From assembly GCF_002926165.1 (NCBI RefSeq), contig NZ_MAGP01000126.1, positions 1-51,753 on the forward strand: a DNA stretch of 51,753 bases, in the 5' to 3' direction. This document shows, one piece after another, positions 28,535 to 37,113 of the stretch. Each line of letters opens with the position of its first letter. The stretch's first letter is position 1. The notes under the pieces were generated by a model. That model saw only the letters and a program-made list of their open reading frames with translations, did not search any database and was not told the origin of the DNA. The DNA comes from Micromonospora chalcea. GTDB taxonomy: Bacteria > Actinomycetota > Actinomycetes > Mycobacteriales > Micromonosporaceae. Position numbers and translations under genes: made by a program.

Positions 28535-30184
28535 ATGGGCGAGGACGTCACCGACACGCTGCTGCGGGAGATGGGGCGCCTCGATCCGTGTGTGGCGGTG
28601 GTCGAGGCCGGTGAGCAGGACGTCGACGGGCTCACCGACTACAGCCCGGAGGGTCACCAGGCCCGCGCCGATCTCGCCGCGCGCGCCCTGCGCCGGATCG
28701 AGGCGCTGCCCGCCCCGAGCCCGCTGCACGAGCACCTCGCCGAACGGCTGCGCGCCCGGATCGCCTTCCACGACGCCGGGGAGGACCTGCGGGAACTGCA
28801 CGTCGCGGCCACCGGCCCGCTCCAGCTCATCCGCCAGTGCGTCGAATCAGCGGTCCCGGGCCGCGACGCCGGGGACGCGGCCTACGAGGACGGCTGGGCC
28901 CGCGTCGGCGCGCGCCAGGCCGCGATCCCGGCATCCCTGGACGGGTACGCCGCCAGCCTGCTGGTCGCCGCCGAACGCGGTCACCTGCCCACACGACGCC
29001 AGGTGGACCTGGTGACGCAGCGCTGCCGCACCTGGATCGACGAGGACACGGCGCTCGTGCAGCGCTACGGCGACGGGCCGCAGCGCGCGTCGTTGCAGGC
29101 GGCGGCGCGGGACGCGCGGGAGGCGTACCGGAGGTTCGCCACGACGCTCACCGCGGACCTCGCGCCGCTCGCGCGCGACGACGAGGCGTTCGGCCCGGCG
29201 CGGTACGCCCGCTGGGTGCGGACCTTCCTCGGCACGGAACCGGACCTGCGTGAGCTGTACGAGTGGGGCTGGGACGAGTTCACCGCCATCGAGGCGGACC
29301 TGGTCGCGGAGGCGAGAGCCCTGGGTGGCACCGTGCCCGAGGTGCTTCAACGGCTCGACCGCCCCGACGCGCCAGGTGTGCTGGGCAGCCGGGACGAGTT
29401 CGCCGCCTGGCTGCAGGAGCTGCTGGAGGCCACCACCGAGCGGATGCACGGTACGCACTTCGACATCCCCGCGCCGCTGCGCCGCATCGAGTCCCGGGTC
29501 ACCACGTCGGGCGGCACCGCCTACATCGCGCCGTCGCGGGACCTGACCCGGCCGGGCCGGGTCTCGTGGCTGCTGCCCGACGGTCAGGAGCGCTTCCCGA
29601 CCTGGTGGGCGTACAGCACCGCGTACCACGAGGGCGTTCCCGGCCACCACCTGCACCTCGGATCGGAGGCGTGCCGGGGCGGCCCCGGGCAGCGGCTGAA
29701 CCTGCTCGGCGGGCTCTCCGGCGCCCAGGAGGGCTGGGCCCTGTACGCCGAAGGGCTGATGGACGAACTCGGACTCTACGAGCAGCCGGGCGCCCGGCTG
29801 GGCCACCTGTTCATGCAGTTGCTGCGGGCGGCCCGGGTGGTGCTCGACATCGGCCTGCACCTGCGGCTGCCGATGCCGTCGGGCAGCGCGCCGTGGACGC
29901 CGCAGGCCGCGCTGGACCTGCTGCGCGACCGCTGCCACCAGGGCCCGTACGCGCCACTGGAAGTGGCCCGGTACCTGGGCCGGCCCGGGCAGGCGCTCAC
30001 CTACAAGGTGGGGGAGCGGGTGTGGCGCGACGGACGCGCGGCGTTCCCCGGCGACCGGCGCGCGTTCCACAACCGGGCGCTGGAACTCGGCTCGCTGGGA
30101 CTGGACCAGCTCGCGAGCGCGCTTCCCGCCTATCCGGCCTCGTCGGCGGGCAACTCCTCCGGGTCGGCCACCCAGGCGGAGTAG
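28535..30184 (+). CDS. DUF885 family protein, putative metallopeptidase-like
   Basis: A 549-residue protein of the DUF885 family. The family hallmark YHEGVPGHHLHLGSE is near residue 367, a zinc-site-like HE...GHH cluster, followed by EGWALYAEGLMDELG. Members are thought to be metallopeptidases or hydrolases, but substrates are mostly unknown. No signal peptide is evident, so it is probably cytosolic. The start is set at ATG 28535: a TAGCAT box (28522-28527) lies exactly 7 nt upstream with no Shine-Dalgarno, fitting a leaderless transcript that starts at the ATG. The last 55 bp overlap the convergent serpin-like gene. It lies outside the biosynthetic operon, separated by the terminator. Confidence 0.82.
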   Translation: MGEDVTDTLLREMGRLDPCVAVVEAGEQDVDGLTDYSPEGHQARADLAARALRRIEALPAPSPLHEHLAERLRARIAFHDAGEDLRELHVAATGPLQLIRQCVESAVPGRDAGDAAYEDGWARVGARQAAIPASLDGYAASLLVAAERGHLPTRRQVDLVTQRCRTWIDEDTALVQRYGDGPQRASLQAAARDAREAYRRFATTLTADLAPLARDDEAFGPARYARWVRTFLGTEPDLRELYEWGWDEFTAIEADLVAEARALGGTVPEVLQRLDRPDAPGVLGSRDEFAAWLQELLEATTERMHGTHFDIPAPLRRIESRVTTSGGTAYIAPSRDLTRPGRVSWLLPDGQERFPTWWAYSTAYHEGVPGHHLHLGSEACRGGPGQRLNLLGGLSGAQEGWALYAEGLMDELGLYEQPGARLGHLFMQLLRAARVVLDIGLHLRLPMPSGSAPWTPQAALDLLRDRCHQGPYAPLEVARYLGRPGQALTYKVGERVWRDGRAAFPGDRRAFHNRALELGSLGLDQLASALPAYPASSAGNSSGSATQAE

Positions 30185-31365
30185 ACAGGCAGCGCGTGCC
30201 ACGGGCCGCCGGCCGGGTCGGTGGTCACCGCGACCACCGCGTACGGGTGACCGAAGCGCAGCTCCGCGACGCGGGCGACCCCCTCCGGCGGCAGCGCTGT
30301 CGCCCGGCCGAACGCGGTCACCGCGGCGGCCTCGAAGCCGTAGCGGCCGAACCGGGCCACCGCGGACTGCGCGGCGTCGAACCCCGGCCCGGTCAGGCCC
30401 AGCAGCTCGCCGAGTGCCTGCGCCGCCGCGTCGAAGCCGAACCCGGGCCTGGCCAGGTCGTGGCGGCTCTGCGCCGACCAGCAGGGCAGCACCGCGGTGG
30501 CGCGTTCCTCCCGGCCGTCGTCCGCGTACGTCCGGGTCGGCTCCTCCCGCAGCGTCCACAGCGGCGTCTCGCCCAGCGGCAGGTCGAACAGCGATTGGCG
30601 GCCCGGCATGGAGTCCGGCAGGAGCGCGGCGGCGCTCGCCAGCTCCGGCGCGGCGGCCAGCACGTCGACGGCCGGCACGTCGGGCGCGGCGGCCACCGAC
30701 ACCACGAGCATTCCGGCGCCGTCGTCGCCGGTGCGGGCCGGCACCGCGTGCGCCGCCACGTCACCGGCCCGGTCGGTGGCCGCCACCCAGCACCGGTGCC
30801 CGAACGGCGGCGTACGCAGCACCCGGCTCAGCCGGCCCGACCAGGCGCTGTCCGCACCCAGTTCGGCGCCCGGGACGGTGTCGAACGGGTCGGCCCACGA
30901 CACGCGGGTGGCCAGCGCGTTGGCCAGGAGCAGCAGCGTGTCCGGGGTGACGTCGACGGGGAAGCTGTCGATCAGCCCGCCGGTACGCTCCCGGGCCCAG
31001 CCGTCCAGCGTGGCCTGGTCGGGCAGCGGGCCGCGTTCGGTGTTCTCCGGCAGCGCGGCCCGCCACGCGGCCAGCTCCGGCGCCGGAGCGCGCTCCCACA
31101 GCCCGGTGGCCGCGGCGACCATCGGGTGCGGCGCGCCGAGCAGCGCCCGGGCCTCCGCGGCGGCGTCGTCCGGGTCGGCGTCGAGCGCCTCGGCCAGCGC
31201 CGCCCGGGTCTCGCCGGTGGCGGCCGGGCCGGTCAGCGCCAGCAGCAGCCACGCGCCCAGCGGCGAGGCGACGTGGTGGGTGTCACCGGCGGCGCGGTGC
31301 AGCCGCTCGGCGTAACGGGCCAGGGGTGCGTGCAGGGGAGTCACGGCTCCACTCTGCCCGCTCAC
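30130..31365 (-). CDS. Serpin-like protein
   Basis: A 411-residue protein with the general layout of serpins: N-terminal SPLGAWLLLALTG helix segment, a central LLLANALATRVSWADPF stretch matching the conserved 'N-A..F...W..PF' block, and a C-terminal PYAVVAVTTD strand region. Actinobacterial relatives are annotated as serpin family proteins, but many are divergent, and no clear inhibitory hinge sequence can be recognised here. There is no signal peptide, so an intracellular role is likely. The start is uncertain: GTG 31365 or GTG 31344 (weak GGAG upstream). It follows the Nudix gene by 22 bp, probably co-transcribed, and its 3' end overlaps the DUF885 gene tail to tail. Confidence 0.6.
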   Translation of the reverse strand: MSGQSGAVTPLHAPLARYAERLHRAAGDTHHVASPLGAWLLLALTGPAATGETRAALAEALDADPDDAAAEARALLGAPHPMVAAATGLWERAPAPELAAWRAALPENTERGPLPDQATLDGWARERTGGLIDSFPVDVTPDTLLLLANALATRVSWADPFDTVPGAELGADSAWSGRLSRVLRTPPFGHRCWVAATDRAGDVAAHAVPARTGDDGAGMLVVSVAAAPDVPAVDVLAAAPELASAAALLPDSMPGRQSLFDLPLGETPLWTLREEPTRTYADDGREERATAVLPCWSAQSRHDLARPGFGFDAAAQALGELLGLTGPGFDAAQSAVARFGRYGFEAAAVTAFGRATALPPEGVARVAELRFGHPYAVVAVTTDPAGGPWHALPVYSAWVADPEELPADEAG

Positions 31366-31387
31366 GCGCCGGGTGGCACGCCCGCGC

Positions 31388-31900
31388 TCAGGACCACAGC
31401 TCGAACGGCTCGTCGATCTCCTCGCCGGCCAGGAACGCGGGCAGCAGTTCGGGCAGCCGCCCGGGATAACAGCGCGGCCGCTCGGCGAGCACCTCGGCCA
31501 GCGGCCACCAGCGGAACCCGAAGTAGTCCTCCACCTCGTAGTCCAGCCGCAGCGCCTCGTCCACGTCCGGTCCGGGGCCGGGCAGCCGTACCGCCACGAT
31601 CACCTCGTCCTGGAGGTGGCGGCGCTGCCGGTGCCGGAAGCTGGCCCGCCGCCGCCACGTCGGCGCGCCCACCTCGTCCGGGCCGATCGCGATGCCGGTC
31701 TCCTCGCGCAGTTCGCGGACCGCCGCCTCCCGGTACGTCTCGCCCGGGTCCAGCCCGCCGCCGGGTAGCTCCCACCACACGCCGAGGTCGGGGTGGTCCG
31801 GGTCGCGGGTGTGGAACAGCAGCAGGTGGTTGGTGGCGTCGAGCACCACCAGCCGTACCGCGCTGCGCTCGAACACCGGCAGATCATCGGGTAGCCGCAC
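31388..31900 (-). CDS. Nudix hydrolase
   Basis: A 170-residue Nudix protein. The Nudix box G-x5-E-x7-REUxEExGU is intact (GLDPGETYREAAVRELREE, about residues 49-67), which binds the divalent metal and cleaves nucleoside-diphosphate-linked substrates; the substrate cannot be read from sequence. Trp-rich stretches (GVWWELPGGG before the box; FGFRWWPLAEV near the end) are common in actinobacterial members. GTG start; a TACGCT box lies 6 nt upstream on this strand, suggesting a leaderless or near-leaderless message. The serpin-like gene follows closely downstream. Confidence 0.9.
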   Translation of the reverse strand: MRLPDDLPVFERSAVRLVVLDATNHLLLFHTRDPDHPDLGVWWELPGGGLDPGETYREAAVRELREETGIAIGPDEVGAPTWRRRASFRHRQRRHLQDEVIVAVRLPGPGPDVDEALRLDYEVEDYFGFRWWPLAEVLAERPRCYPGRLPELLPAFLAGEEIDEPFELWS

Positions 31901-31910
31901 GCCCCCAGCG

Positions 31911-31969
31911 TAAGGAAGGGCCCCTTATTAACGCCTCCGGTAGTAGAGGGGCCCCCTATTAACAGGGGG
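31911..31969. repeat. Intergenic GGGGCCCC/TTAAC repeat element
   Basis: Two imperfect copies of a unit with core GGGCCCC(C)T-ATTAAC (about 31918-31932 and 31949-31963) separated by about 16 bases, each containing a GGGCCC palindrome, followed by a third GGGGG run. Elements of this style are, from memory, scattered through Micromonosporaceae intergenic regions. It lies between the divergent Nudix and PemK-like genes, and its left edge overlaps the Nudix -10 box. Confidence 0.55.
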
Positions 31970-32047
31970 CATCCCGCACGGCGCCGTCCACCCGACCGGG
32001 CGACCCGATTCCCGGGCGGTCGCACCCCGGCCGATAGGCTGCCCGCC

Positions 32048-32542
32048 GTGGCAGGTCTGTTGAAGAACGTGGCGTCGCGGCTCGGCCGGATCACCCGGGC
32101 CGTGCCCGCCCCGCCCCGCACGGGCGCGCCGATCCCGGCTCAGGTCGCGCGCCGCCGCCAGGTCAACGCGCTGCAGCGCCGCGAGTTGTCGTACGCGCCG
32201 GAGCCGGACGGCCAGGCCGACCCGGGCGAGATCGTCTGGACGTGGGTGCCCTACGAGGACGACCCCCGCCAGGGCAAGGACCGCCCGGTGCTGGTGGTCG
32301 GACGGCACAGCCGCACCTTGTTCGGGCTGATGCTGTCCAGCCAGAGCGACCGGGACGGCCAGCGGCACTGGCTGGCGCTCGGCCCGGGGGAGTGGGACCG
32401 GGACAACCGGCCCTCCTGGGTGCGCCTGGACCGGGTGCTCACCATGCGCGAGGACAGCATCCGCCGCGAGGGCGCGGTGCTGGACCGGCCACGGTTCGAC
32501 CGGGTCGGGCAGGCGCTGCGCGCCGGCTACGGCTGGCGCTGA
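32048..32542 (+). CDS. PemK/MazF-like family protein
   Basis: A 164-residue protein whose C-terminal two thirds resemble PemK/MazF ribonuclease toxins of the actinobacterial, chromosomally solitary type: PGEIVWTWVPYEDDPRQGKDRPVLVVG, then LGLML-like strands and a Trp/Arg-rich end. The first 50 residues are basic (RRRQVNALQRRE) and not part of the toxin fold. No antitoxin gene is adjacent, so a toxin-antitoxin role is doubtful. GTG start with TAGGCT (32035-32040) exactly 7 nt upstream and no Shine-Dalgarno: a leaderless candidate. Confidence 0.8.
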   Translation: MAGLLKNVASRLGRITRAVPAPPRTGAPIPAQVARRRQVNALQRRELSYAPEPDGQADPGEIVWTWVPYEDDPRQGKDRPVLVVGRHSRTLFGLMLSSQSDRDGQRHWLALGPGEWDRDNRPSWVRLDRVLTMREDSIRREGAVLDRPRFDRVGQALRAGYGWR

Positions 32543-32551
32543 CCGGGCCGG

Positions 32552-33187
32552 TCAGTACTCCGCGACGAGCTGCCGGGTCGGGCGGGCCGCGCCGAGCGTC
32601 TTCGCCTCGTACATGGCGGCGTCGGCGCGGCACAGCGCGTCGGTGAGCTGCGTCGGGCAGTGCACCGGCGCGAGCCCGACCGAGGCGGTGACCTGGATGC
32701 TGCGCGCGCCCAGCGGGATGGGCGCGGCGAGCGCCTCGCAGAGCCGCCGCGTGGCGTGCTCGATCCACCGGCGGTCGGCCGTGGGGCTGGCCAGCAGGCC
32801 GGCGAACTCGTCGCCGCCGAGGCGGGCCACCAGGTTGTTGCCGGCGAACGCGGCGAGCCGCTGCGCGACGCTGATCAGCACCTGGTCGCCGGCGGCGTGC
32901 CCGTAGCGGTCGTTCACCTGCTTGAAGTTGTCCAGGTCGAGCACGACCGCTACCAGTGGCTGGCCGGCCGGGTCGGTGAGCAGGGTGGCGGCGAGCCGGA
33001 AGAACGCGCGGCGGTTGGGCAGGCCGGTGAGCGGGTCGTGGCTGGCCGCGTGCCGTTCGGCGGCCAGTTCGGCCTGGAGCAGCTCGATCTCGGCCTCGGC
33101 GCGTACGGCGCGGCGGCGCAACTGCCAGGCCGAGATGAGGGCCCCCGCGGCGGATATGCCGGAGGCGACGGTCATCGGATCCGGCAC
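32552..33187 (-). CDS. GGDEF domain protein (diguanylate cyclase)
   Basis: A 211-residue protein with one N-terminal hydrophobic segment (about residues 5-23), a short charged helix that may be a coiled coil, and a GGDEF domain with the intact signature RLGGDEF and the DPLTGLPNRRAF entry motif. It probably makes cyclic di-GMP at the membrane. No RxxD inhibitory site precedes the signature, so product inhibition may be lacking. The GTG at 33187 is chosen because AGGAGG lies 6 nt upstream; a longer GTG start at 33202 would put that site inside the gene. Tail-to-tail with the PemK-like gene (9 bp). Confidence 0.88.
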   Translation of the reverse strand: MPDPMTVASGISAAGALISAWQLRRRAVRAEAEIELLQAELAAERHAASHDPLTGLPNRRAFFRLAATLLTDPAGQPLVAVVLDLDNFKQVNDRYGHAAGDQVLISVAQRLAAFAGNNLVARLGGDEFAGLLASPTADRRWIEHATRRLCEALAAPIPLGARSIQVTASVGLAPVHCPTQLTDALCRADAAMYEAKTLGAARPTRQLVAEY

Positions 33188-33289
33188 GCGCGTCCTCCTC
33201 ACCGCAGTCCCCTAGCCGCGCGCGGCGGCATCCGGAGGCCGGGTTCGGGTCACCGAATGTGAGCGACCCGGCACACCGTACGTTTCGGC

Positions 33290-33339
33290 TATCATGCTCT
33301 CCGTCCATTGCAGATGCAATAGCAGATGCACGTGCATCT
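33290..33339 (+). promoter_or_regulatory. -10 box and nested palindromes upstream of DUF397 gene
   Basis: A TATCAT box (33290-33295) is followed by TTGCAGATGCAA (33308-33319; TTGCA/TGCAA arms) and by the perfect 16-bp palindrome AGATGCACGTGCATCT (33324-33339). GCAGATGCA occurs twice in direct orientation 13 bp apart. Transcription would start near 33302, placing the palindromes at the beginning of the transcript. They are good candidates for an operator bound by the XRE regulator encoded two genes on, an inference from position. Confidence 0.5.
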
Positions 33340-33414
33340 CACTCCTCAGTCGACAGACGTCGCCACCCACCGCTCCTCCCCGCGGCCTCGGCTGGCTCAT
33401 CCCGAAGGACGCCC

Positions 33415-33672
33415 ATGCAACAACCGCCGAACGGTGTGCCCGTGCCCGAGCTGCCCCCGATGCGCTGGTCGAAGAGTCGTCGCAGCAACCCCAGCGGCAA
33501 CTGCGTCGAGTTGGCCGAGCTGCCCGGTGGCACCGGGATCGCGGTCCGAAACTCCCGGCACCCGGAGGGCCCGGCGCTGATCTACACAGTGGACGAGATC
33601 GCCGCCTTCGTGCTCGGCGCGCGCGACGGCGACTTCGACCACCTGATCCCGCCGTCCCGCACACGGGACTGA
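33415..33672 (+). CDS. DUF397 domain protein
   Basis: An 85-residue DUF397 protein. The family core is visible: RWSKSRRSNPSGNCVELAEL, a G-I-AVRNS strand, and ALIYTVDEIAAFVLGARDGDFDHL. DUF397 proteins are small actinobacterial partners of XRE/DUF5753 regulators, thought to act as antitoxin-like or accessory factors in developmental regulation (for example the BldB/WhiJ group). The cognate regulator follows 100 bp downstream. The ATG has GAAGGA 5 nt upstream. Confidence 0.88.
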   Translation: MQQPPNGVPVPELPPMRWSKSRRSNPSGNCVELAELPGGTGIAVRNSRHPEGPALIYTVDEIAAFVLGARDGDFDHLIPPSRTRD

Positions 33673-33774
33673 TTAACCGCTCCGGAGGAGTTCACCTCAC
33701 TGTCGGTTCATGGCATGCTTACTCGTCGGCCGGGGGGCGCCCGGCCGGGGCAGTCGGGATGCGAGGGCGGTCAG

Positions 33775-34662
33775 GTGGCGACGGTGCCCGTCGAGGGTGG
33801 TCCGACAAGCGGGCCCACCGTGCTGCGCATGTTGCTCGGTGGGCAGCTGCGGCGACTCCGTGAGAGGGCCGGGGTCAGCCGGGAGACGGCCGGCTGGGAG
33901 ATCCGCTCCTCCGAGTCGAAGATCAGCCGGATGGAGCTGGGCCGGGTCGGCTTCAAGGAGCGCGACGTGGCCGACCTGCTCACGCTCTACGGCGTGACCG
34001 ACGCCGGCGAGCGCGAGTCGCTGCTCAAGCTCGCCCGGGACGCGAACAGCCCGGGCTGGTGGCACCGCTACGGTGACGTGCTCCCCGCGTGGTTCCAGGC
34101 GTACCTGGGCCTGGAGGCCGCCGCCGCGCTGATCCGCACGTACGAGGTGCAGTTCGTGCCCGGGCTGCTGCAGACCGCCGCGTACGCCCGGCAGGTGATC
34201 CTGCTCGGGCACCGCGGCGCGTCGGCGGCGGAGCTGGACCGGCGGGTGGAGCTGCGGATGCAGCGCAAGGAGCTGCTGCGCCGCAGCAACCCGCCGCAGT
34301 TGTGGGCGGTGCTCGACGAGGCGGCGCTGCGCCGCCCGATCGGCGGGGCCGCGGTGATGCGCGAGCAGCTGGACGCGCTGATCGAGGCGACCGCCGCGCC
34401 GCACGTACGGCTGCAGATCGTCCCGTTCTCCGCCGGCGGGCACGCCGCGGCCAGCGGGGCCTTCAGCATCCTGCGCTTCGGCGACGCGGACCTGCCGGAC
34501 ATCGTCTACATCGAGCAGCTGACCAGCGCGATCTACCTGGACAAGCGCGACGACCTCGAGTTCTACGCCGAGGCGATGGAACGGCTGTGCGTGGAGGCCG
34601 CGCCGCCGGAGCGCACCCGTGAGCTGCTGGCCCGCCTCCGCGACGAGCTGTACCCGGCCTGA
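33775..34662 (+). CDS. XRE-family regulator with DUF5753
   Basis: A 295-residue regulator: an N-terminal helix-turn-helix of the XRE type (LRRLRERAGVSRETAGWEI, SESKISRMELG, about residues 23-60) followed by a DUF5753 domain (EVQFVPGLLQTAAYAR..., QLWAVLDEAALRRPIGG, QIVPFSAGGHAA). These regulators are abundant in actinobacteria and usually paired with DUF397 genes, as here. GTG 33775 is preferred because GAGGG lies 7 nt upstream; an ATG at 33715 lacks a site. Likely co-regulated with the DUF397 gene by the palindromes at 33308-33339. Confidence 0.88.
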   Translation: MATVPVEGGPTSGPTVLRMLLGGQLRRLRERAGVSRETAGWEIRSSESKISRMELGRVGFKERDVADLLTLYGVTDAGERESLLKLARDANSPGWWHRYGDVLPAWFQAYLGLEAAAALIRTYEVQFVPGLLQTAAYARQVILLGHRGASAAELDRRVELRMQRKELLRRSNPPQLWAVLDEAALRRPIGGAAVMREQLDALIEATAAPHVRLQIVPFSAGGHAAASGAFSILRFGDADLPDIVYIEQLTSAIYLDKRDDLEFYAEAMERLCVEAAPPERTRELLARLRDELYPA

Positions 34663-34704
34663 CCGGGCCGGCGCCGGGCAGTACCATGATCCGCACCGGA
34701 GACA

Positions 34705-35586
34705 GTGGACGGTGGGACCCGAGTCGTGGAGGTGGCCTTGACCAGCGACGCAGCAGGGACGGCGCCCGTTTCCGGGCCGCCCGGCGACCGGATCGACACG
34801 ACAGTGGCGCACCCCGCCCGCCGGTACAACTACTGGCTCGGCGGCAAGGACAACTTCCAGGCCGACCGGGACTCCGGCGACGCGATGGCCGCCCGGTTCC
34901 CGACCATCCGGATCAGCGCGCTGGAGAACCGGCGGTTCCTGCGCCGCGCGGTGCGTCACCTGGCCGGTGAGGCGGGCATCCGGCAGTTCCTGGACATCGG
35001 CACCGGCATACCCACCGCCGACAACACCCACGAGGTGGCGCAGGCGATCGACCCGCGCGCCCGGGTGGTGTACGTCGACAACGACCCGATCGTGCTGGCC
35101 CACGCCCGCGCGTTGCTGACCAGTTCGGCCGACGGCGTCACCGCCTACCTCGACGCGGACCTGCGCGACCCGGAGCGGATCCTGGCCCACCCGGACCTGC
35201 GCCGCACGCTCGACCTGTCCCAGCCGGTGGCGTTGATGCTGCTGGCGGTGCTGCACTTCGTGCCCGACGGCGAAGACCCGTACGCGCTGGTCGACACGCT
35301 TCTCGACGCGCTGCCCGCCGGCAGTTACCTGGCCGCCTCGCACGCCACCCACGACTACCTTCCGGCGGAGGTGGCCGCCGAGGCGAAGGCGGCGGCCCGG
35401 GGCGGTGGCCCGCACGGCGTGATCAACCTGCGCAGCCGGGAGGAGGTCGTACGCTTCTTCGACGGCCTCGAACTGGTCGAGCCGGGCATCTGTTCGGTGG
35501 CCGAGTGGCGCGCCGACGGCGAGCCGGAGCCGCGGCCGTCCGTGGTCGACGTCAGCATGTACGGCGGGGTCGCCCGCAAGCCCTGA
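34705..35586 (+). CDS. SAM-dependent methyltransferase, DUF574 family
   Basis: A 293-residue member of the DUF574 S-adenosylmethionine-dependent methyltransferase-like family. The ARRYNYWLGGKDNF signature and the SAM-binding FLDIGTGIPT motif are present, followed by VVYVDNDPIVLAHARALL. The target is unknown; the family is very common in actinomycetes. The start is ambiguous: GTG 34705 has GGAG only 3 nt away, while TTG 34738 has GGAGG 5 nt upstream and would give a protein starting MTSDAAG. A TACCAT -10-like box lies at 34682-34687. Confidence 0.85.
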   Translation: MDGGTRVVEVALTSDAAGTAPVSGPPGDRIDTTVAHPARRYNYWLGGKDNFQADRDSGDAMAARFPTIRISALENRRFLRRAVRHLAGEAGIRQFLDIGTGIPTADNTHEVAQAIDPRARVVYVDNDPIVLAHARALLTSSADGVTAYLDADLRDPERILAHPDLRRTLDLSQPVALMLLAVLHFVPDGEDPYALVDTLLDALPAGSYLAASHATHDYLPAEVAAEAKAAARGGGPHGVINLRSREEVVRFFDGLELVEPGICSVAEWRADGEPEPRPSVVDVSMYGGVARKP

Positions 35587-35670
35587 CTCGGGCGGAAGAA
35601 CGCCGGAACACGGACGAAACGGGGGCGCGGGTTGGTGCGGCCGGTGCCGCGCATGGCAGCCTGGTGAATT

Positions 35671-37110
35671 ATGTCGCCGTTCACGCCCGCCCTGCGCCTG
35701 CACGACCGCTACGTCCTGCGTGAGCGCATCGGCCTCGGCGGGATGTCCGAGGTGTGGCGCGCCGACGACGAGGTGCTGCACCGGCCCGTCGCGGTCAAGG
35801 TCCTCGCCGGGCAGCTCGCCGCCGACCCGCAACTGCGCGCGGTCATCCAGCGCGAGGCCCGCGCGGCGGCGCGGCTGACCCACCCGCACGTGACCCAGGT
35901 GTACGACTACGCCGAGGCGACGCTGGACAGCGGTGTCGTGGTCCCGTACCTGGTGATGGAGCTGGTGGAGGGGCAGACGCTCGCCGACCGGCTGGCCGGC
36001 GGGCCGCTGGCCTGGCCGGACGCGGTCCGCACGGCCGGGCAGGTCGCCGGGGCGCTGGCCGCGGCGCACCGCATCGGCGTGGTGCACCGCGACATCAAAC
36101 CGGCGAACGTGATGCTCACCGAGACCGGCGCGAAGGTGCTCGACTTCGGCATCGCCGCGCCCGCCGGCCCGCACCCGGTCACCGGGCAGACCGGCGTGCT
36201 GCTGATGGGCACCCCCGCCTACTTCGCCCCGGAACGCCTCGACCCGGGCCCGGCGCATCCGGCCGGTGACGTGTACGCGCTCGGCGTGCTGCTGTACCGC
36301 AGCCTCACCGGCCGGGCCCCGCTGCCGGTGCGCAGCTGGGACGACGTGCTGGAGGTGCGGCGCAACCGGCCGCCGGTGCCGCCGCCGCGGGTGCCCGGCC
36401 TGCCGCCGGAGATCGCCGACCTGGTGCTGGCCTGCCTGGACGTGGACCCGGCGCGGCGGCCGAGCGCGGCCCGGCTCGCCGAGCGGCTCGGCGCGGGCCG
36501 CCCGGTGGATCCGCCGACCGCGATCCTGCCCACCGTGGCGCCGGTGACGCATTCGCCCACCCTGGTCGAGCGGGTTCCGGCCGCCACGGCCCGCCCGGTC
36601 GCGCCGGGGCGTCCCGGCGCGCCGCCGCGTCCGGCGGTCTCCTCGAACCGGCTGTTCGGGCTGCTGGTCGCCGGCGCCGTGGTGCTGCTGCTCGCGGTGG
36701 TCGGCTCGCTGGTGTGGGGTGACGGCTCCGGCGCCCCGCCGGCCGCCGCGCCCACGACTGGCCCCACGACCGGCGCCGCCGAGCCGCCTGCGCCCGAGCC
36801 GAGCAGCGCGGCGCCGCCGTCGACGGCGGCCGAACCGGTGACGCTGCGGCAGCTCGGCGACCGGTTCGACGAGTTGCTCGACCGGGCCGAGTCGATCGGG
36901 CTGATCGAGCGCAAGGTCGCCGACGACCTGCGCAAGAAGGTCGCCGAGCTGGACCGGGGCAAGCCGAAGGACCGGGAGAAGCGGGTCGAGGACCTGCGCG
37001 AGAAGATCGACGACGCGGCCGAGGACGACAAGATCGACCCGGTCACCGCCGCCGGGCTGCGCAAGCTGCTCGACGGCTACGAGCGGCTGCGCGGCGGCGA
37101 CGAGGGCTGA
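35671..37110 (+). CDS. Hanks-type Ser/Thr protein kinase, membrane-anchored
   Basis: A 479-residue kinase. The catalytic domain (about 10-275) has GLGGMSEV, the VAVKVL Lys, HRDIKPANVML and DFG, then GTPAYFAPE; all catalytic residues are present. A Pro-rich linker leads to one transmembrane segment (about residues 329-350, LFGLLVAGAVVLLLAVVGSLVW), then a Pro/Ala/Thr-rich stretch and a charged helical extracellular region rich in Lys/Asp/Glu (about 400-479), unlike PASTA domains. It may sense an external signal through that helical part. Tail to tail with the amidohydrolase gene, 3 bp apart. Confidence 0.92.
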   Translation: MSPFTPALRLHDRYVLRERIGLGGMSEVWRADDEVLHRPVAVKVLAGQLAADPQLRAVIQREARAAARLTHPHVTQVYDYAEATLDSGVVVPYLVMELVEGQTLADRLAGGPLAWPDAVRTAGQVAGALAAAHRIGVVHRDIKPANVMLTETGAKVLDFGIAAPAGPHPVTGQTGVLLMGTPAYFAPERLDPGPAHPAGDVYALGVLLYRSLTGRAPLPVRSWDDVLEVRRNRPPVPPPRVPGLPPEIADLVLACLDVDPARRPSAARLAERLGAGRPVDPPTAILPTVAPVTHSPTLVERVPAATARPVAPGRPGAPPRPAVSSNRLFGLLVAGAVVLLLAVVGSLVWGDGSGAPPAAAPTTGPTTGAAEPPAPEPSSAAPPSTAAEPVTLRQLGDRFDELLDRAESIGLIERKVADDLRKKVAELDRGKPKDREKRVEDLREKIDDAAEDDKIDPVTAAGLRKLLDGYERLRGGDEG

Positions 37111-37113
37111 GTG

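Noticed and set aside
32048..32542. A complete toxin-antitoxin module
   Set aside because: The gene upstream is divergent, the one downstream is a convergent GGDEF gene, and no small antitoxin ORF precedes the PemK-like gene.
33715..33774. N-terminal extension of the XRE regulator from ATG 33715
   Set aside because: There is no ribosome site, the extension is low-complexity Gly/Arg/Pro, and the HTH begins well after the GTG at 33775, which has GAGGG at good spacing.
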